This document shows positions 1-8,236 of a DNA stretch of 51,523 bases, piece by piece. The DNA is from Syntrophaceae bacterium (GTDB taxonomy: Bacteria; Desulfobacterota; Syntrophia; Syntrophales; Smithellaceae), in the NCBI GenBank assembly GCA_003142535.1, contig PLMQ01000030.1:2259-53781 (forward strand), in the 5' to 3' direction. Made by a program: the position numbers and the translations under genes. The notes below the pieces were generated by a model. That model was not told the DNA's origin and made no database searches. It saw only the letters and a list, made by a program, of their open reading frames with translations. Numbering within the stretch: position 1 is the stretch's first letter; each line of letters starts with the position of its first letter.

Positions 1-200
1 AAGGTCACAAGTCGGAATTGGTGAGTTGAATCCCGCCGCAGGCGGGACGAAAGCGGAGGGTAATGAGACTCAAATTCCGTAACGAAGTGCAGCGGAATTT
101 GTTAGCCGAATTATCCCGTATTAGCAGGGGTATAATACACCGCAGCAAGCTTAGGAATTGGTTTCCAAAGCTTGCTTTGGGGGTTCATACCCGTGATTTC
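1..200 (+). repeat. Family-B interspersed repeat, 5'-truncated by window edge
   Basis: The first 28 bases closely match the last 28 bases of the window (two differences) and the copy at 12325-12496. Shared blocks are AAGGTCACAAGTCGGAATTG, CGGAGGGTAAT and TTTCCAAAGCTTGCTTTGGG, followed by GGTTCATACCCGTGATT. The right part carries a 7-bp hairpin (CCAAAGC-TT-GCTTTGG). It ends just before the ribosome binding site of the first gene. No protein is supported in it. Confidence 0.75.
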
Positions 201-216
201 AATTGGGGGTATATTT

Positions 217-2013
217 ATGAAAAAAGAGAAAATTTTCCGGGAAGAAAAGATAACTCCGGATAGACTACTCTCCATCATCGGCGTATCACCGGCTGACAAT
301 CTACAGGGAATTCCTACCGCTCTGTCCTGGAAAAGTAAAATAGCAGGCCAGCAGGTCAGAGGTTTGTTCGGTTATCAAAAAATATTGGATGCAATCGGCA
401 AGAATGTTTCTGTTTTTGGTCCCTGGGCAATGGCTGCGGCGTGGCAAAGCAGTATGCTGGATACATTCATTACCAGTCCGATCAAGGCACAGGCTCGTAT
501 GGCTGTGGGCTCGGGCAGAAATCCAGACCTCTTCGGAGACATGAACGGCTGGATATATAAAGGTTATTCCCGTCTGCTTTACACCTTAACCGGTTTTTTT
601 ATCAAAGACGGCAAGTTTGACAGGGAAAAAGCGTTAAGGATCTCAACAACGAAAAAGGGCAAAGATTTTCTGGGAAATTATATGGAAGAGTTTGCCCAAC
701 TGGAGCATAACTATAATAATGTTGGCATGACCCGCCTGAAAGCAATGAAAGAACTTTTGAAATGCCTTTTAGTTTTAATTACCGAAACGCCGTTGGAAAA
801 TGGTGTATTGCCTTTTGCCAAACTAAATCCTGATGGAACTTTGGCAATACCGTTTAAAGATTATCTTGCGGAAAACCGTACGAGACTGGAAAATCTCTTC
901 TGCAAGAATGCCTTTGATATAAAAGAATACTCGGAAAGGGCCACTCAGGGGAAAATTGGTTGTTCCCAATATGAATATGTTGAAGGATCGTTAATACACT
1001 GTGTCCAGTTGCGCTATTATCCGTTGCCGGAAGGGGTTAAACGCAACGGCAAAATTATTTACATGGCTACACCGCTCATCAATAAACCGGAACTTTTTGA
1101 TCTGGCCCCCGGCAAATCGGTTATTGAAGGGATGCATAGAGAAGGATACCAGGTATATCTTGTTGACCACGGAGATCCCGGCTGGGAAGAAACGGATCTA
1201 GGTTTGGATTTTTATGGTAAAACACTGCCCGATTATTATCTAGGTCTCATTAAAAAACGGCATCCTCAGGCAGAAATTTATGTAATGGCTTACTGTATGG
1301 GCGGAACGTTGATTCTGCCTTATCTTGCCCGCAGGGCAGAGGAACTTTTAGCTGCGCGTAAACCAATGGACATAAAAAAAGTAGTCCTGATGGCCTCGCC
1401 TATGAAATTTGATGATGAGGATAGCGGACACAAAGCCATGCGCTCGATAATCCGGGGAAGTTATGATCCTCTGCTGATGAAAGAGCTTTTTGGTGATGTT
1501 AATATACCTTCACAGGTTATTGAATCGGGCATGAATGAAATTCAGCCGGGTGTCTACTATACGGTTTTATTAGGTTTTTACGGTCGTGCGGAAATAGGGG
1601 ATGCCATCGAAGATGCTGCTCCATTTCTTTATTGGCTGACACATGGAACTAAATTTCCAGCCAAAGTTCATGCTCAGTGGATACAAAATATTTTTATGGA
1701 TAATCAAATATGGGAGGGCAAGTATTGTCTGCCTTCAACAAATCCCAAATTTGACGGCAAGCCGGTGAATATGGATATACTCAAGAAAGCAGGAGTAATC
1801 ATCCTTGATTATAGAGGTTCCCGCGATCCGATTGCACCCCCCGGTTCCTGTATTGCCAGCGAAACATGGGGTCAGGTAGGTTGCGGGAATGTCGGTTTTA
1901 CCGGTTCTGCCTTGAATCGTACTATTGAAAAAAATATTGGCCATATTTTCGTTGTGAGCCGTAAATATCTGGCTGAATATCTGGAGATGGTGAGTGAATT
2001 TTACCGCGCCTGA
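217..2013 (+). CDS. Poly(3-hydroxyalkanoate) synthase-like alpha/beta hydrolase
   Basis: 598 residues. The ATG at 217 is chosen over an in-frame upstream ATG at 172 because a GGGGG ribosome binding site lies about 7 bases before it and the upstream part is repeat DNA. The C-terminal two thirds resemble PhaC: a lipase-box-like AYCMGG with Cys360 as the expected nucleophile, Asp537 in GSRDPIAPP and His576 in NIGHIF, in the Cys-Asp-His order of PHA synthases. These enzymes polymerise (R)-3-hydroxyacyl-CoA on the surface of storage granules. Length is like class I enzymes (about 590 residues). No phaE, phaR or phasin gene lies beside it, so the substrate and whether it truly makes polymer are inference; an acyltransferase or depolymerase role in the same superfamily is possible. 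Confidence 0.75.
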   Translation: MKKEKIFREEKITPDRLLSIIGVSPADNLQGIPTALSWKSKIAGQQVRGLFGYQKILDAIGKNVSVFGPWAMAAAWQSSMLDTFITSPIKAQARMAVGSGRNPDLFGDMNGWIYKGYSRLLYTLTGFFIKDGKFDREKALRISTTKKGKDFLGNYMEEFAQLEHNYNNVGMTRLKAMKELLKCLLVLITETPLENGVLPFAKLNPDGTLAIPFKDYLAENRTRLENLFCKNAFDIKEYSERATQGKIGCSQYEYVEGSLIHCVQLRYYPLPEGVKRNGKIIYMATPLINKPELFDLAPGKSVIEGMHREGYQVYLVDHGDPGWEETDLGLDFYGKTLPDYYLGLIKKRHPQAEIYVMAYCMGGTLILPYLARRAEELLAARKPMDIKKVVLMASPMKFDDEDSGHKAMRSIIRGSYDPLLMKELFGDVNIPSQVIESGMNEIQPGVYYTVLLGFYGRAEIGDAIEDAAPFLYWLTHGTKFPAKVHAQWIQNIFMDNQIWEGKYCLPSTNPKFDGKPVNMDILKKAGVIILDYRGSRDPIAPPGSCIASETWGQVGCGNVGFTGSALNRTIEKNIGHIFVVSRKYLAEYLEMVSEFYRA

Positions 2014-2024
2014 GCTGTATTGCA

Positions 2025-2099
2025 TATTGCATGGCGGCGGACCTGTGCAAGTCTCCTCCTTGCCGCCTCGATATCATCTTTGATTTAGAAATGGTATTA
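2025..2099 (+). repeat. Family-A MITE, right half only
   Basis: Carries the family right half: CTCCTTGCCGCCTCGATATC, then CATCTTTGATTTAG and the terminal AAATGGTATTA. The left terminal repeat is missing. It lies between the stop of the PHA-synthase-like gene and a piece of family B. Confidence 0.75.
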
Positions 2100-2100
2100 A

Positions 2101-2161
2101 GTAATACCACGCTCCGTGGGACGGGATTTGAGTCCATAACTTGTTCCGGGGTTCATACCCG
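2101..2161 (+). repeat. Family-B repeat fragment
   Basis: Ends with GGGGTTCATACCCG as other family-B copies do. It directly abuts the stop codon (2162-2164) of the hydrolase gene on the opposite strand. Confidence 0.5.
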
Positions 2162-2644
2162 TTATTCTGCCCACAATATTTTTTTCCAATCCAAATTGGA
2201 GAAGGTTTCATGTAAGGAATGGTCATCATCAACCAGATGGTGTTCCATATACCGAAAGGCTTTTTGGGCAATTCCTTTGACGATATAAGGATCAACAATA
2301 TTATCGTTAATTCCATGATATATGATAACCGGAGTTTGCAGAGTCTTTTGCGTATTCAGGTTGAATTCCGGCAGATTCAAGGCCGGAGCCAGTAAAATCA
2401 ACTTTATTATTCGGGATTCATTGGCTACGGAAAATTGAGCAGCCATCAGGCCTCCATAACTGGAGCCCACCAGAATTAAATCATTTTTGGAATTAAGGAG
2501 GCTGGAGAGTTTTTTCATCCGCTCAGCAAAGCTTCCCACATAATCTTCGATAATCATCCCCGGAAAATTTTGTTGAAAATATTGCCCTTTAGTCCCCTGT
2601 GACGTGCTTTCCAGACCATGAATAAAAACCAATTTAGCAGCCAT
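2162..2644 (-). CDS. Small alpha/beta hydrolase (YqiA/UPF0227-like esterase)
   Basis: 160 residues from the ATG at 2644, which follows a GGGGAGAG ribosome binding site; a further in-frame start upstream at 2671 lacks one. The N-terminus reads KLVFIHGLES, the usual strand and oxyanion loop of this fold. The nucleophile elbow GSSYG puts the serine at residue 62; Asp114 (HGINDNIVDP) and His142 (DDDHSLH) complete a plausible Ser-Asp-His triad. Size matches the compact YqiA/YcfP esterase group. It is divergently arranged to the DUF1015 gene. Substrate unknown; esterase activity is inferred from the triad only. Confidence 0.75.
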   Translation of the reverse strand: MAAKLVFIHGLESTSQGTKGQYFQQNFPGMIIEDYVGSFAERMKKLSSLLNSKNDLILVGSSYGGLMAAQFSVANESRIIKLILLAPALNLPEFNLNTQKTLQTPVIIYHGINDNIVDPYIVKGIAQKAFRYMEHHLVDDDHSLHETFSNLDWKKILWAE

Positions 2645-2745
2645 TATATTTGTCTCTCCCCAAATATTCAATTTTGCATTGCCTTGATTATGACAGTATG
2701 TTAGGACTCGCGCAAGAGGAGATTTTTTTCAGAGGAGATTTAATT

Positions 2746-3984
2746 ATGGCTTTAGTTTTACCTTTCCGGGCGGTCCGGCCGCACCGCCAGTTTGTAGCGC
2801 AGGTGGCAGCATTACCTTATGACGTGATGACGCGAGATGAGGCCAGGATTGCCGTTGGGGGCAATCCTTTGAGTTTTATGCATGTTGAGAAATCGGAAAT
2901 TGATGTATCCGACTCGACTAAAAGCAACGAAGCTCTCATATATCAGACGGCTAAAAATAATTTCACCAGAATGCAGGAAGAGGGGATTTTAATGCAGGAT
3001 AAATTACCCTGCTTTTATATTTACCACCAGCAAATGGGTGAGCAAGTTCAGACGGGCATTGTTGGCGTAATCAGCGCCCGGGAATATGATGAGGGGAAAA
3101 TCAAAAAACATGAACTGACCAGGCAGGATAAAGAAGAAGACCGCATCAATCACGTGAACATTGTAGATGCGCAAACAGGTCCGGTTTTTATTACTTACCA
3201 ATCCAGTAACCGGATTGATTCTCTGGTCGCTAAGGTAGTAGCGACCAATCCCGAATATAATTTTACTGCGGAAGATGGCGTAATCCATACAGCCTGGATA
3301 GTAACCGATACACGGCAGATTGAAGAAATAAAAAAAGAATTTCTGTCAATTGAACCCCTTTACATTGCCGATGGCCACCACCGCGCCGCTGCAGCTTCCG
3401 CAGTTGCGAAAATGAGGAGAAAGAAAGAAAATCCACCGGCAATTCAGGAATATGAAAAAGTATTGGTCGTACTTTTTCCTCATAATCAATTAAAAGTTAT
3501 GGATTATAACCGGGCGGTTAAAGACCTGAATGGTTTGACGCCGGAAGAATTTAAAGAAAAAATAAGTTCCCGTTTTATTGTCAAGGAAAACTTTGCCGCA
3601 AAAGCGCCGCAAAGATTTCATGATTTCGGGATGTATTTGCAGGGGAAGTGGTATCAGTTGACGATCAAAGAGGGCGCGTATAATGATCGCGATCCCGTTG
3701 CACGTCTGGATGCGGCGATCCTGCAGGAACATTTGCTGGGGCCGATTCTGGGGATTAATGACCCGCGTACTGATGAGCGCATAAAATTTATTGGCGGTAT
3801 CCGCGGCATGTTCGAGCTGGAAAAGCTGGTGGATAAAGATGGTTATGCTGTAGCTTTTTCTCTTTATCCGACAACAATTGAGCAGGTAATGCAGGTTGCC
3901 GATGCCGGGGCAATTATGCCGCCGAAGTCCACCTGGTTCGAGCCGAAACTTAGAAGCGGAATATTTGTTCACAAACTCAGTTAA
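2746..3984 (+). CDS. DUF1015 family protein
   Basis: 412 residues starting at the ATG at 2746, preceded by AGAGGAG. Hallmarks of the DUF1015 family are present: PYDVM at 24-28, a conserved KKHELTRQDKEEDR stretch at 120-133 and YIADGHHRAAA around 207-217. The DGHHR motif resembles the phosphate-binding motif of ParB-like kinases and nucleases, which hints at nucleotide or serine-phosphate chemistry, but the molecular function is not established to my knowledge. Cytoplasmic, with no signal peptide. Its TAA stop is also the first three bases of a family-A repeat (3982-4127), and the next gene begins at the far end of that repeat. Confidence 0.8.
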   Translation: MALVLPFRAVRPHRQFVAQVAALPYDVMTRDEARIAVGGNPLSFMHVEKSEIDVSDSTKSNEALIYQTAKNNFTRMQEEGILMQDKLPCFYIYHQQMGEQVQTGIVGVISAREYDEGKIKKHELTRQDKEEDRINHVNIVDAQTGPVFITYQSSNRIDSLVAKVVATNPEYNFTAEDGVIHTAWIVTDTRQIEEIKKEFLSIEPLYIADGHHRAAAASAVAKMRRKKENPPAIQEYEKVLVVLFPHNQLKVMDYNRAVKDLNGLTPEEFKEKISSRFIVKENFAAKAPQRFHDFGMYLQGKWYQLTIKEGAYNDRDPVARLDAAILQEHLLGPILGINDPRTDERIKFIGGIRGMFELEKLVDKDGYAVAFSLYPTTIEQVMQVADAGAIMPPKSTWFEPKLRSGIFVHKLS

Positions 3985-4127
3985 TACCCTCGCGCTTTCT
4001 GTGGCTAACTTTGTTGGCTGTGTCGTCGGCTTCCTCAACGTATAACCTGAAGGTCACGGGTTAGTAATACGTTTGTGGAGCCGACTCTTTGCCGCCTCGT
4101 TATCCTTTGAAATCGAAAGGGTATGGT
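3982..4127 (+). repeat. Family-A MITE, subtype A2
   Basis: About 145 bp. Begins TAATACCCTCGCGCTTTC, contains GTCGTCGGCTTCCTCAACGT and AACCTGAAGGTCACGGGTTA, and ends TTATCCTTTGAAATCGAAAG then GGTATGG. Nearly identical in plan to the copy at 22151-22295. The left end coincides with the DUF1015 stop codon and the right end runs into the start region of the methyltransferase gene. Confidence 0.85.
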
Positions 4128-4134
4128 AGGTAAA

Positions 4135-4887
4135 ATGAACGAAGAAACTCTGGACGAAATACTTGACGGGCGTTTGCGTGTTTTTCAGAAGAAAAATGGT
4201 TACCGTTTTTCGCTGGACGCAATTTTGCTGGCCGATTTTATTTCCTTATCGAAGAATTCTCAAGCAATTGATATTGGAACCGGCAGCGGTATTATTCCGC
4301 TGATTCTCGCTCTTAGTTATCCCCATTCCCGTTGGGTTGGGTTGGAAATTCAAGAAGCCCTGAGGGTGCTTGCCCAAAAAAGCGTAACTGTCAATAATCT
4401 GGATGAACGCATTAAAATTGTCCAGGGTGATGCGCGTATATATAAAAAATTATTTACCGCGCATTCTTTCGACGTTGTAACGTTTAATCCTCCTTACCGG
4501 AAAATCAATTCGGGCAGAGTCAATTCGCAGCAGGAAAAGGCGGTTGCCCGTCATGAAATCAAAGGTTCTCTGAAAGATTTTTTGCCGGCGGCAAAGTATT
4601 TGCTGCGGCCTGCGGGAAAAGTTTTTACGATCTATCCGGCGAAAAGATTAATTGAGATGGTATCACTATTCCGCGGTAATGGCATAGAACCGAAAAGGAT
4701 GAAGCTGGTATTTTCGTCTGCGGAAAGTAACGCGGAATTTGTTCTGGTCGAAGCCCTGGCCGACGGCAGGGAAGAACTGAAAATTGAGCCTCCGCTTTAT
4801 ATTTACGATAAAAGTAGAAATTACACTCCACAGATGCATGGCATCTTCAGCGAGCTTGCTCTTTCTGGAACCAGCGGCGACGATTGA
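4135..4887 (+). CDS. trmN6: tRNA1(Val) (adenine(37)-N6)-methyltransferase-like (TrmN6/YfiC)
   Basis: About 250 residues. A class I SAM-dependent methyltransferase: the SAM loop reads AIDIGTGSGIIPL and the catalytic N6-adenine motif NPPY follows at FNPPYRK, about 73 residues later. The N-terminal LDEILDGRLRVFQKKNGYRF is typical of the TrmN6/YfiC family, which methylates A37 of tRNA1(Val). Two in-frame ATG codons (4123 and 4135) are possible; the first lies in the end of the MITE and is only two bases from an AAAGGG, so 4135 is preferred weakly. Its 3' end overlaps the convergent DciA-like gene by 41 bases. Confidence 0.8.
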   Translation: MNEETLDEILDGRLRVFQKKNGYRFSLDAILLADFISLSKNSQAIDIGTGSGIIPLILALSYPHSRWVGLEIQEALRVLAQKSVTVNNLDERIKIVQGDARIYKKLFTAHSFDVVTFNPPYRKINSGRVNSQQEKAVARHEIKGSLKDFLPAAKYLLRPAGKVFTIYPAKRLIEMVSLFRGNGIEPKRMKLVFSSAESNAEFVLVEALADGREELKIEPPLYIYDKSRNYTPQMHGIFSELALSGTSGDD

Positions 4888-5353
4888 TTTCTACTTGCAT
4901 GACGCGCTTAAATATAGCGGCCAATTCGCGATCGGCTAAAGAATCGGTGCATTCGGCAATCATTTTTTTATCCCGCTCTTTCAAGAATGATTTTTTCAGG
5001 TGTAAAATATTTGCATCTGATTTTGCCTTATCATTCGCCAGCTCATGACCGACAGAAAATCTAATTTCCTTTATTGTTTCTTTACCGGCCAGCTTGTTTA
5101 ATTTCCCGCGGATATCCTCTTTCATGAAATGCAGTTGTTGTACCCAGACGGAAGAGATTGTTTTTACAAACAGAGTGCCACCCCTCAAACAATCGGGTTG
5201 AGACTGCTGAGCAATCTGCCGGCCGACGGCTTTCGGCCAGAGCTTCAGCACAGCATTTTCTTCCAGTTTTACAGCCATGCCCCTTCGTTTTAAGGCCTTA
5301 AATAATATTTCGCCGATTGATTGTATGCGGAGCAGTGTTTTTTTCTTACGCAT
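4847..5353 (-). CDS. DciA-like protein (DUF721)
   Basis: 168 residues from ATG 5353 (a TTG at 5371 is also in frame; neither has a clear ribosome binding site). The DUF721 core is visible: basic N-terminus, IGEILFKALKRRG, LWPKAVG near residues 38-44, then LFVKTISSVWVQQLHFMK. DciA proteins help load the replicative helicase DnaB in bacteria without DnaC; extension of that role to this protein is by family. The C-terminal 60 residues are charged and not recognised. The gene ends antisense inside the methyltransferase gene. Confidence 0.65.
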   Translation of the reverse strand: MRKKKTLLRIQSIGEILFKALKRRGMAVKLEENAVLKLWPKAVGRQIAQQSQPDCLRGGTLFVKTISSVWVQQLHFMKEDIRGKLNKLAGKETIKEIRFSVGHELANDKAKSDANILHLKKSFLKERDKKMIAECTDSLADRELAAIFKRVMQVEINRRRWFQKEQAR

Positions 5354-5384
5354 GGTATTTTTATTGCACAATTTAAAACATACG

Positions 5385-5540
5385 TCAATTAAACAGCTTT
5401 AATCTTTCTGAGTAAAGAGAGTCTCTGGTGGAATCAACAAGATAACGATATTGACTTTCAGCGTTTTCCAGCTGTTGCAATTTTTACTCTAATTCTTGAA
5501 TTTTTTGTTCGAGCTGTTCTGGAGTATCGCTGCTTTTCAT
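5385..5540 (-). pseudogene. Fragment of a PAS-domain sensor protein
   Basis: Reading from an ATG at 5540 gives MKSSDTPEQLEQKIQELE, an in-frame TAA (5484-5486), then KLQQLENAESQYRYLVDSTR and DSLYSERLKLFN before a TGA at 5385. A short coiled coil followed by QYRYLVDSTRDSLY is typical of the linker and first strand of PAS domains in sensor kinases. The internal stop and the loss of everything after the first PAS strand mark it as decayed. Too short for firm family assignment. Confidence 0.5.
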
Positions 5541-5559
5541 TTATGCTACCGTGCCGCGG

Positions 5560-6090
5560 CTAAATTAATTTTTTAAATTCTTCCGCAAAAGTTTTATAAA
5601 CTCTGCTGTCGAATAAAATATGCCGGATGACTTTGATACCGGTATTTCCCCTGGCAAAATCAATACACGTTGTCAGCGCCAGATGAGCTGCTTCGTCAAT
5701 GGGGTAGCTATAAACGCCAGTGCTTATAGCCGGAAAAGAAATACTTTGCAAATTATTTTGTAAGGCAATCTTTAAACTTTCCCGATATGCGCTTTGCAGA
5801 AGCTTTGCTTCGTTTTTTGTGCCTCCGCGATGAATTGGTCCTACTGTGTGAATAACGTATTTCGCTTTGAGGTTGCCGCCCGTAGTGATAACTGCCTGGC
5901 CTGTCGGGCAGCCGCCGATCTGGCGGCACTCCGCCATAATTGCCGGGCCCCCAGCGCGGTGAATGGCGCCGTCAACACCGGCGCCTCCGGCGAGACGTTC
6001 GTTGGCGGCATTGACTATGGCATCGGTTGATTCCTCAGTGATGTCGCCGCAGGCAAGGACTATCAATGTTTCATTTATCTTCTCTTCCAT
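5560..6090 (-). CDS. Macro domain protein (ADP-ribose / O-acetyl-ADP-ribose hydrolase-like)
   Basis: 176 residues, a single macro domain. The hallmarks are CGDITEESTDAIVNAANE at the start, the glycine-rich GGAGVDGAIHRAGG loop, GQAVITTGGNLKAKYVIHTV and FPAISTGVYSYP. These match the YmdB/MacroD-type enzymes that bind ADP-ribose and remove ADP-ribose or the acetyl group from O-acetyl-ADP-ribose. It is the downstream gene of a two-gene unit with the phosphoglycerate mutase gene: only 5 bases separate them, and its GGAGC ribosome binding site overlaps the mutase stop codon. Physiological substrate not deducible. Confidence 0.85.
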   Translation of the reverse strand: MEEKINETLIVLACGDITEESTDAIVNAANERLAGGAGVDGAIHRAGGPAIMAECRQIGGCPTGQAVITTGGNLKAKYVIHTVGPIHRGGTKNEAKLLQSAYRESLKIALQNNLQSISFPAISTGVYSYPIDEAAHLALTTCIDFARGNTGIKVIRHILFDSRVYKTFAEEFKKLI

Positions 6091-6095
6091 TGAAG

Positions 6096-7673
6096 CTACG
6101 CTCCACTTACTTTTGTTCCTTCTCCATAAATAAGCATTCGATATGTTTTTTCGATTCTATCCCAGTTCTCTTCCCTGTCCATTGACCAATAGCGGCCGAT
6201 TACCGAGACGACCTTTCCTAATTTCAGAGATATAGTTTTTTCTTCAATTTTTTTGATGTATTGCGCGCCGCTTTCCGGAATTTCTCCGCGCCTTCCCAGC
6301 ATGGAATGCATGTATAGCTCTTTAATTCCCTCCTTTTTGGCCAAATCCATCAGGCCGAAAAGATGATTAATGGAGCCATGTGAACTGAAAAAGGAGACAA
6401 TCCCGATTAGATGCAAAGGTCTCCCCGCATTTTTTGCTTTTCTCATCATGCTTAAAAAGGCATCATTGTCGAAAAAAGTATTATCGGCTATTGCCCAGTC
6501 AATCTTCAGCCGGTCGGAAAAGATTTTACGTCCGGCGCCGATATGCAAATGCCCGGCTTCGGAATTGCCCACGGTGCCTTCCGGCAGACCGACTGCTTCT
6601 CCTGCTGCGTCAAGCTCAGCCATTGGGTGGTTTTTGATAAGATTGTCCATAACCGGTGTGCGGGAGCGGGTAATAAGATTTACTTTCACATTCTCATTGA
6701 GTCCCCAGCCGTCAAGAATTATCAGGAGCAATCTTTTTGCCGGTGCGAAGGAGGTATCTTCAATAAGCGATGAGCCGGTCATCAAACGAGGCGCTTTTAA
6801 TCCCAGAATTTTTAAAACAGTGGGCGCCACATCGGTAAGTTCACCTTTTTTACTGAGAGCAAGTTTTTTATCCGGATGCAGTAAAATAAAAGGGACAGGA
6901 CTGTCAGTATGACCGGTATCCACAGCGCCATCGGGATAAAACCATTTTTCCACAGTACCGTGATCGGCAGTAACGATAACGGGCATACCTTCTTTTTGCG
7001 CCGCTTCAATAACGATGCCGGTGTGTTTATCAACTACCTCTATGGCACGGATTACCGCTGCTTCATTCTCAATATGCCCCACAACATCCACATTGGGAAA
7101 ATTAACAACGATGAAGTTACAATCAGAGTCATGAATTTTATCAACTGTTGCCGCTGATATTTTCTCAATGGACATTTCCGGAGCTTCGTCAAATAGTGCA
7201 ACGTCTTTACGTGTGGGTACAACGATTCGTTCTTCACCCGGAAGAAGTTCCATTTTTTTCCCATTGAAGAAAAAACCTACATGCACTGCTTTTTCTGCTT
7301 CGGTAATTTTTGCCTGCCTAAGATTATGGCTGGAAATAATATCGCTTAACGTGTCGTGCAATGTTTCTTCCGGCGGGAAAGCAACCTGGGCTTTGAGCCC
7401 TTTTTGATATTCAATCATGGTGGCAAAATTCAGGTCGAGACCATCACTGACAGGAAACTCCGAAAAATTATTTTCGGTCAGGCTGCGGGTTAACTCAATT
7501 TCTCTTTCTCCCCTGATATTATAAAAGATGACGGAATCGCCACTTTTTATCCGTCCCACTGGTTTATCCATCATATCTGTTAAAACCAGAGGCAAAAGGA
7601 TTTCGTCTTCCTGGCCGTCTTTATAGGCTCTGCGGACAGAATCCGACATGGGGAAATTGGAAGCTGGCATCAT
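6096..7673 (-). CDS. gpmI: Circularly permuted 2,3-bisphosphoglycerate-independent phosphoglycerate mutase
   Basis: 525 residues, close to the usual 510-515 of iPGM, but the halves are exchanged. Residues 15-304 match the normal C-terminal half: SGDSVIFYNIRGER, EAEKAVHVGFFFNG, NVDVVGH, VTADHG, DTGHT and the terminal MTGSSL. Residues 313-520 match the normal N-terminal half: LLIILDGWGL, GNSEAGHLHIGAGR, SSHGSINHL, GRYWSMDREENWDR and YGEG. Expected metal ligands and nucleophile are all kept: Asp321, Ser371, Asp196, His200, Asp237, His238, His255. Substrate-domain residues kept are His432, Arg494, Arg500, Arg54, Arg57 and Lys128. The usual GRD (Arg153/Asp154) reads GRRG, so Asp154 is replaced by Gly. 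It would interconvert 3- and 2-phosphoglycerate if active. The start is uncertain (ATGs at 7673, 7670 and 7649, none with a good ribosome binding site). Confidence 0.85.
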   Translation of the reverse strand: MMPASNFPMSDSVRRAYKDGQEDEILLPLVLTDMMDKPVGRIKSGDSVIFYNIRGEREIELTRSLTENNFSEFPVSDGLDLNFATMIEYQKGLKAQVAFPPEETLHDTLSDIISSHNLRQAKITEAEKAVHVGFFFNGKKMELLPGEERIVVPTRKDVALFDEAPEMSIEKISAATVDKIHDSDCNFIVVNFPNVDVVGHIENEAAVIRAIEVVDKHTGIVIEAAQKEGMPVIVTADHGTVEKWFYPDGAVDTGHTDSPVPFILLHPDKKLALSKKGELTDVAPTVLKILGLKAPRLMTGSSLIEDTSFAPAKRLLLIILDGWGLNENVKVNLITRSRTPVMDNLIKNHPMAELDAAGEAVGLPEGTVGNSEAGHLHIGAGRKIFSDRLKIDWAIADNTFFDNDAFLSMMRKAKNAGRPLHLIGIVSFFSSHGSINHLFGLMDLAKKEGIKELYMHSMLGRRGEIPESGAQYIKKIEEKTISLKLGKVVSVIGRYWSMDREENWDRIEKTYRMLIYGEGTKVSGA

Positions 7674-7782
7674 TTATACACCGATTAATCAATTAAATAT
7701 ATTTTGGCTGAGGTATTTAACGAAATAATAATAAACTGTAAAGAGAAACTTCAAACGAAAATTATGCGTAGTCCTTTTTGGG

Positions 7783-8010
7783 TTGAAAATTAAGAGGTTA
7801 AATGATAGAGACTCAATCCAGTCATTTCCGCAGGGGAAGCAGGTTGTGTCAGTGCCGCAATCGAGAAAAGAAGAAAGTCATCATAATTTATACGAAGATC
7901 TGTTAAAGGAGCGGGCAGCGGTATTGAGCCGCGCTGGCTACGCGGTGGAAGATGCCATTGATGAGTTGGCCAAAATAGACCGGATGATTAAGAAAAAAAC
8001 AATGAACTGA
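7783..8010 (+). CDS. Hypothetical small protein
   Basis: 75 residues from a TTG start; no ATG is available upstream in frame and the ribosome binding site is weak (GGG only), so the start is uncertain. The C-terminal half (NLYEDLLKERAAVLSRAGYA then VEDAIDELAKIDRMIKKK) is predicted helical and charged. Not recognised. It sits 5' of a broken small frame and pcm on the same strand and may be cotranscribed with them. Confidence 0.4.
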   Translation: MKIKRLNDRDSIQSFPQGKQVVSVPQSRKEESHHNLYEDLLKERAAVLSRAGYAVEDAIDELAKIDRMIKKKTMN

Positions 8011-8236
8011 AATTATTGTTGCGGCACAGTCAAACAACGGAGTTGCAAGCCAGGCAACAACGGTAATTGAAGAAATTAATTTAATTATTGAGCAATTTAA
8101 TTCTGTTTGCGGCAGCGCTCACCTTAAATATTACTATCTGATTGTGACGCGCGAAGCACTGGGTTTACGCCGGCATGATATGATTCAGGAAATATACCGG
8201 ATTCCGGCAAAAAAGAAAAAGATGCAGGTTTTTTAA
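8002..8236 (+). pseudogene. Small gene with probable frameshift at its start, coupled to pcm
   Basis: An open frame runs from 8006 to a TAA at 8234-8236 and encodes TEIIVAAQSNNGVASQATTV, then VIEEINLIIEQF, KYYYLIVTREALGLRRHD and MIQEIYRIPAKKKK. It has no normal start in frame, but an ATG at 8002 is one base out of register; a one-base shift there would give MTEIIVAAQ. The last base of its TAA is the first base of the pcm ATG (8236), the spacing expected for translational coupling, which argues that the frame is or was a gene. Function not recognised. Confidence 0.4.

Noticed and set aside
172-216. Upstream start of the PHA-synthase-like gene
   Set aside because: The extension is repeat DNA and lacks a ribosome binding site, unlike ATG 217.
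2125-2160. T-loop-like GGTTCATACCCG in family B as a tRNA remnant
   Set aside because: Only this short stretch resembles a T-arm; no D-arm, anticodon arm or acceptor stem is in position in any copy.
2031-2288. 85-codon plus-strand frame over the repeats and the hydrolase 3' end
   Set aside because: It runs through repeat A and B and antisense to a good gene; no recognisable protein.
6370-6912. 180-codon frame antisense to the mutase gene
   Set aside because: Low-complexity serine-rich translation, opposite strongly conserved mutase motifs.
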